From Melioribacteraceae bacterium (GTDB taxonomy: Bacteria; Bacteroidota; Ignavibacteria; Ignavibacteriales; Melioribacteraceae), in the NCBI GenBank assembly GCA_016342755.1, contig JAEINS010000013.1, positions 62,001-126,000 of the forward strand: DNA of 64,000 bases, written 5' to 3'. Numbering within the stretch: position 1 is the first letter of the stretch; each line of letters starts with the position of its first letter. The notes below the pieces were generated by a model. It was not told where the DNA came from. It searched no databases and was given only the letters and a program-made list of their open reading frames with translations. Positions 60,298 through 64,000 of the stretch are shown piece by piece. A program made the position numbers and the translations under genes.

Positions 60298-61488
60298 TTA
60301 TTTAGGTACAATCCAAATATTATTTTCTATTTCAAGCTTAACATCATCTAAGTATACAGCCCGTCCGGAGCCGCCTTCCCTAAAATCGGTAACTATATCA
60401 ACATGCTGGGCCGACTTATTCATAATTCCATTTTTAAGCAGTTCTTCTTTTTTTAATTCTTTATCAGAATCATCCGCACTAACAAAACATTCCGGGTAAC
60501 TTGCCCCAATTGCAATATGAAGTGTACCGCCAACTTTTTCTACAAATAATGGATGCTTAAGAACTTTTTCTATACCGTTATTCATTCCCAAAGCAACTTC
60601 TCCAAGTCTGTGCGATCCGTCGTCTGTTTCAATTATTTTTTGTAAAGCATCGAACCCTTTATTAGCTGAGTATTTTATAATCTTTCCATTTTCAAATTTT
60701 AGGTAAATTCCCTGTATATCAGTTCCACCCTGGAAAACAGGTAAGTCGACAAATATTTCGCCTTCCACAGTATTAGCATCAGGACTTGTAAAAACTTCGC
60801 CATCCGGGAAATTCCTTTTACCAGTACACTTAACAACATTTCGTCCGGCAATACTCATTGTTAGGGTTAATAGATTTTTTGTTTTAGGACATTCAGTTTC
60901 AATTTTTACCGTATCCGATTTATATAACTGATTATAGATATCTTCTTCAACATCCTCTAGCATTTTAGGATCAACAACAGAAGCATTAACAATTACATTT
61001 GTGTATTCTTCAAGTGTCATTCCCTCAAGATCCGCAAATCCTTTTGTTGGAAATAGTGTAAGTACCCATGGCTTAGAAAGTCTAATGTTTTTTATCGGTT
61101 CATCAGCTTTCATAATTGCCTGTGCTTTTTCTTCAATACCTCCCTTAAATAATTCAGGGTTTTCCGCGCCAAGTATTTCAATAAACTTTGTCATGTTGTT
61201 ATATCTGTCAACATGCCATTGAGGAACTCTTTTTATCTGATTAAGTTTGCCATGTTTAGCCATCGAATTTCCCCAGACTTTTCCCCTGTCATTATCCGGA
61301 CTTGTTAAGTTGATATCTGCAATTGCACCGGCAGATATAATTTTATCCTGCAGAGTCGAGATTAGAGTCCAGCAAATATGTTCACCTTTAATCATTATTA
61401 TATCGTCTTTATTAATACCACCAAAAGAATGGTGTAGAAGATATTCTGCCCATATATCCAATTTTTTTTGATCAATCAAATTATTCAT
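60298..61488 (-). CDS. M29-family aminopeptidase
   Basis: The 396-aa metallopeptidase has the M29 metal-site stretches CTGKRNFPDGEVFTSP (Glu ligand in GEVFTSP), HRLGEVALGMNN (Glu in LGE), GGTLHIAIGASYPE (His and Tyr) and AQHVDIVTDF (HVD ligands). The usual length is 400-415 aa. It would remove N-terminal residues from peptides, a sensible partner of the oligopeptidase encoded 14 bp downstream. No signal peptide is seen, so it is cytoplasmic, in contrast to its lipoprotein neighbour. Confidence 0.93.
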   Translation of the reverse strand: MNNLIDQKKLDIWAEYLLHHSFGGINKDDIIMIKGEHICWTLISTLQDKIISAGAIADINLTSPDNDRGKVWGNSMAKHGKLNQIKRVPQWHVDRYNNMTKFIEILGAENPELFKGGIEEKAQAIMKADEPIKNIRLSKPWVLTLFPTKGFADLEGMTLEEYTNVIVNASVVDPKMLEDVEEDIYNQLYKSDTVKIETECPKTKNLLTLTMSIAGRNVVKCTGKRNFPDGEVFTSPDANTVEGEIFVDLPVFQGGTDIQGIYLKFENGKIIKYSANKGFDALQKIIETDDGSHRLGEVALGMNNGIEKVLKHPLFVEKVGGTLHIAIGASYPECFVSADDSDKELKKEELLKNGIMNKSAQHVDIVTDFREGGSGRAVYLDDVKLEIENNIWIVPK

Positions 61489-61628
61489 ACTGATCCCTCG
61501 GTCTTTTTTATTAAAATTCTTTTAGCTAAATTGCTTCCTAAATTAAAAAAAGATTTTTCAAGTTGTAACCAATATTATAGATTTATAATTTTATATTCAA
61601 ATGCTACAAACAAAAAAGTGAGTAATCC

Positions 61629-62549
61629 ATGAAAAGAAGAGATTTTATATCAAATAGCATAAAGGCCGGAGTCTTATTAGGGTCAGCTTATTCCGTAACT
61701 GATGTTAACAGATTATTTGCTCAGGAAAGTAGTAATCCTATTTTTGATTTAGCGGCAATAAAAGGCGGCAGTGCCGAAAAAATGTTTGAAGAAGGTATAT
61801 CGGCACTTGGCGGAATGAAAAATTTTGTAAAGCCTAATCAGACTGTAGTTGTTAAACCTAATATTGGCTGGGACGTTATACCTGAGAATGCCGCTAATAC
61901 AAATCCTAACTTAATTGGCAGAATTGTTAAACACTGTGTTGATGCCGGTGCCAAAAAGGTTTATGTATTTGATCATACATGCGATAAATGGGATAAGTGT
62001 TATACAAACAGCGGAATTGAAAAAGCTGTTAAAGATAATGGCGGTTTAGTAGTTCCTGGAAATGATGAGAAATACTATCAGGATGTAGTTGTTACTGGCG
62101 GTAAAAGTCTTAAAGAAACTAAAGAGCATGAACTTATTTTAGAATCAGATGTATTTATAAATGTTCCTGTATTAAAAGATCACCGGGGAACAAAATTATC
62201 TATTTCCATGAAAAATCTTATGGGAATTGTATGGGACAGAAAATACTGGCATAGCAACGACCTTGCGCAATGTATAGCTGATTTTGCGTCCTATAGAAAG
62301 CCTGATCTAAACATTGTAGACGCATATGCTGTTATGAAGAGAAACGGACCCCGCGGAGTTTCTAAAGAGGATGTGATTTTATCTAAATCCCAAATTATAT
62401 CAACTGATATAGTTGCGGCAGATTCGGCGGCGGCAAAACTATTTGGTAAAGAACCTGATAAAATTGAGCACATTAAATTAGCCGATGAAATGAAAGCCGG
62501 TACAATGGATCTATCAAAATTGAATATTAAAAGAATCAAAATTTCATAA
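61629..62549 (+). CDS. Tat-exported DUF362 protein
   Basis: The 306-aa protein has a Tat signal (KRRDFISNSIKAGVLLGSAY). The DUF362 core follows: VKPNQTVVVKPNIGWDVIPE, VDAGAKKVYVFDHTCDKW, VFINVPVLKDHRGTKLSISM and MKNLMGIVWDRKYWHSNDLA. Family members often occur with ferredoxins, and the next gene is a polyferredoxin that starts immediately after this stop codon (TAAATG). Substrate and reaction are unknown; the periplasmic location is inferred from the Tat motif. Confidence 0.9.
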   Translation: MKRRDFISNSIKAGVLLGSAYSVTDVNRLFAQESSNPIFDLAAIKGGSAEKMFEEGISALGGMKNFVKPNQTVVVKPNIGWDVIPENAANTNPNLIGRIVKHCVDAGAKKVYVFDHTCDKWDKCYTNSGIEKAVKDNGGLVVPGNDEKYYQDVVVTGGKSLKETKEHELILESDVFINVPVLKDHRGTKLSISMKNLMGIVWDRKYWHSNDLAQCIADFASYRKPDLNIVDAYAVMKRNGPRGVSKEDVILSKSQIISTDIVAADSAAAKLFGKEPDKIEHIKLADEMKAGTMDLSKLNIKRIKIS

Positions 62550-64000
62550 ATGATTTATAACAATTTAAAAAAAATACGTGTTTATTTATCAGTAATAATT
62601 TTTTGTTTTACTTCCATATACTTTTTAGACTTTGTTAATCCTCTTCCAAACGGATTAACAGAGTCGGTTTTTTCAATTCAGTTTATTCCATCACTTATTA
62701 AATTTATTGCGGAAGTTTCTTTCTACTCAATAGGTTTTATAGCTATTCTTTTGGTCACGCTGGTCTGGGGCAGATTGTACTGTTCATTTATTTGTCCATT
62801 AGGTTTTTTGCAAGATATAATAAGCAGATTTAGAAAGAAGAAGTTTCGCTATAGGTTCTTCAAGGATTTCCCAAAACTAAAATATAGTTTTTTTGCAGTT
62901 ACTGTTTTGTTTTTATTAAGCGGCAGCCTTTTATTTGTTAGTCTGCTTGATCCGTTTAGTAATTACGGTAAAATTGTGGTTAATATATTTAAGCCGGTTT
63001 TTGTATTTGGAAATAACATTTTAACCGGAGCTTTAGAACTGTTTGATAATTATTCAGTTTCGCCAATTAAATTTAATGTTAGTCTTATCGGTTTTTCGTT
63101 TTCTATAACTGTATTAATTGTAGTATCGGTAATGTCTTATTATAAAGGACGATTATTCTGTAACACTGTTTGTCCGGTTGGTGCACTGCTCGGTTTAGTT
63201 TCAAAAATTTCATTGTTGAAAATTGAAGTTGACGAAAACTCTTGTAATGGCTGCGGTAAATGTGAGAGAGTTTGTAAATCGCAATGTATAGAAAGTAAAA
63301 CTAAGACCGTTGATTTTGATAGATGTGTTGGCTGTTTTAATTGTTTTGAAGCTTGTCCTACAAAAGGAATTGTTTTTACAACTCAGTTAAAATCAGAAAA
63401 GAAAGATTCGATTGATGAAGGGAGAAGGGGCTTTCTTTCAAGTTTAGCTATTTACGTACTTGGTTCTGCTATTGTTGCAAAAGCTCAAGAGAAGATTATT
63501 CCTAAGAAGGAAAGTACTATTCCAACAATTAAATCAAATCATTCATCTCCGCCTGGTGCAATAGATACAGATCGATTTAATGATAACTGTACTGCATGTC
63601 ACTTATGTGTTAGTGCGTGTCCAACAAATGTACTTCAACCATCTTTTCTGGAATATGGAGCTTTGAATATGCTTCATCCAGTTATGGATTATAAAAAATC
63701 ATTTTGTAATTTTGAATGTACAATTTGTGCGGAGGTTTGTCCTACAGATGCGATAAAGGAAATTACACTAGAAGAGAAAAAGCTAGTTCAGATAGGTGTT
63801 GCAAAGTTTGAAAAAGACAATTGTATTGTACACACTGAGGAAACTGAGTGTGGTGCTTGTTCAGAACATTGTCCAACAAAAGCTGTTAATATGGTTCCGC
63901 ATAAACATTTATTAGCACCAGAAGTTATTGAAGAATTTTGTATTGGTTGCGGGGCATGCGAGTTTGCTTGTCCTACTAAACCATACAAAGCCATTTACGT
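62550..64000 (+). CDS. NapH-like polyferredoxin membrane protein, C-terminus cut by window edge
   Basis: At least 483 residues are encoded and the frame is open to the window edge. Four to five membrane helices lie in the first 220 residues (VTLVWGRLYCSFICPLGFLQ is the NapH/MauN-type CxxxCP stretch; a second, LFCNTVCPVGALLGL, follows). Two 4Fe-4S sets follow (CNGCGKCERVC, CVGCFNCFEACP). Near residue 290 a twin-arginine-like segment GRRGFLSSLAIYVLGSAIVA leads into four more 4Fe-4S sets (CTACHLCVSACP, CNFECTICAEVCP, CGACSEHCP, CIGCGACEFACP). It looks like a NapH-like quinol oxidase domain fused to a NapG/MauM-like ferredoxin, coupled to the DUF362 gene. Confidence 0.9.
   Translation, partial: MIYNNLKKIRVYLSVIIFCFTSIYFLDFVNPLPNGLTESVFSIQFIPSLIKFIAEVSFYSIGFIAILLVTLVWGRLYCSFICPLGFLQDIISRFRKKKFRYRFFKDFPKLKYSFFAVTVLFLLSGSLLFVSLLDPFSNYGKIVVNIFKPVFVFGNNILTGALELFDNYSVSPIKFNVSLIGFSFSITVLIVVSVMSYYKGRLFCNTVCPVGALLGLVSKISLLKIEVDENSCNGCGKCERVCKSQCIESKTKTVDFDRCVGCFNCFEACPTKGIVFTTQLKSEKKDSIDEGRRGFLSSLAIYVLGSAIVAKAQEKIIPKKESTIPTIKSNHSSPPGAIDTDRFNDNCTACHLCVSACPTNVLQPSFLEYGALNMLHPVMDYKKSFCNFECTICAEVCPTDAIKEITLEEKKLVQIGVAKFEKDNCIVHTEETECGACSEHCPTKAVNMVPHKHLLAPEVIEEFCIGCGACEFACPTKPYKAIY

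Noticed and set aside
1-64000. CRISPR arrays, rRNA operons, prophage or complete insertion sequences
   Set aside because: No regularly spaced direct repeats, rRNA-like sequence, integrase or transposase frames were seen on either strand. The only regular array is the TTCTTTCC tract, which has no spacers.

Overview
The window is low-GC, densely coded bacterial DNA, and the gene content points to the Ignavibacteria/Chlorobi-Bacteroidota side of the tree. The clues are a secreted nuclease ending in the NPFNPST-type C-terminal sorting region typical of type IX secretion cargo in Ignavibacteria, MacB/FtsX permeases in tandem, bshA (bacillithiol), a DUF3078 protein, and a TTG-N20-TATATTTG promoter of the Bacteroidota type in front of rplM. 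Taxonomy is inferred from these features only. No phage, CRISPR array or complete insertion sequence was seen. There is one tRNA (Leu, GAG).

Layout. 1-11.8 kb: a divergent pair, a sigma-54 response regulator (cut by the left edge) facing an efflux operon (HlyD-type adaptor, two ABC ATPases, three large FtsX-type permeases). The intergenic region carries two palindromes 21 bp apart and a -24/-12-like element. A four-helix-bundle (S23/IVS-type) gene framed by inverted repeats sits between the two ATPase genes. 11.9-25.8 kb: tRNA-Leu, TPR proteins, outer-membrane proteins, and an envelope module (993-aa TPR protein, beta-barrel, HU-TM-SPOR fusion, ExbB, ExbD, TonB), followed by small membrane and lipoprotein genes. 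25.9-33 kb: secreted endonuclease I, GH9 glycosidase, bshA, MscS channel, DUF3078 protein. 33.1-36 kb: the sugar-nucleotide operon galE-rfbC-ugd on the minus strand.

36.4-46.3 kb is the most unusual part, a redox module. It has a membrane-anchored H-protein-like (lipoyl-fold) subunit, a Tat-type four-cluster ferredoxin subunit, a HybB/NrfD-type membrane subunit and a second H-protein-like subunit. These are followed by a histidine kinase with a haem c motif in its sensor domain, a sigma-54 response regulator, an archaemetzincin, a MarR regulator, and an 11-haem cytochrome c fused to a b-type membrane cytochrome that resembles CbcL of Geobacter. A -24/-12-like promoter lies in front of the first gene, so the kinase/regulator pair may control the module. 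Its substrate cannot be read from sequence.

46.4-64 kb: an RsbRD-type sensor domain, rplM-rpsI, rpsB-tsf, pyrH-frr, maeB, an L,D-transpeptidase-fold protein that has lost its catalytic residues next to an Omp85-family gene, a roughly 10-copy TTCTTTCC tract, arginine deiminase, an S9 oligopeptidase with an M29 aminopeptidase, and a Tat-exported DUF362 protein with a NapH-like polyferredoxin that runs off the right edge.
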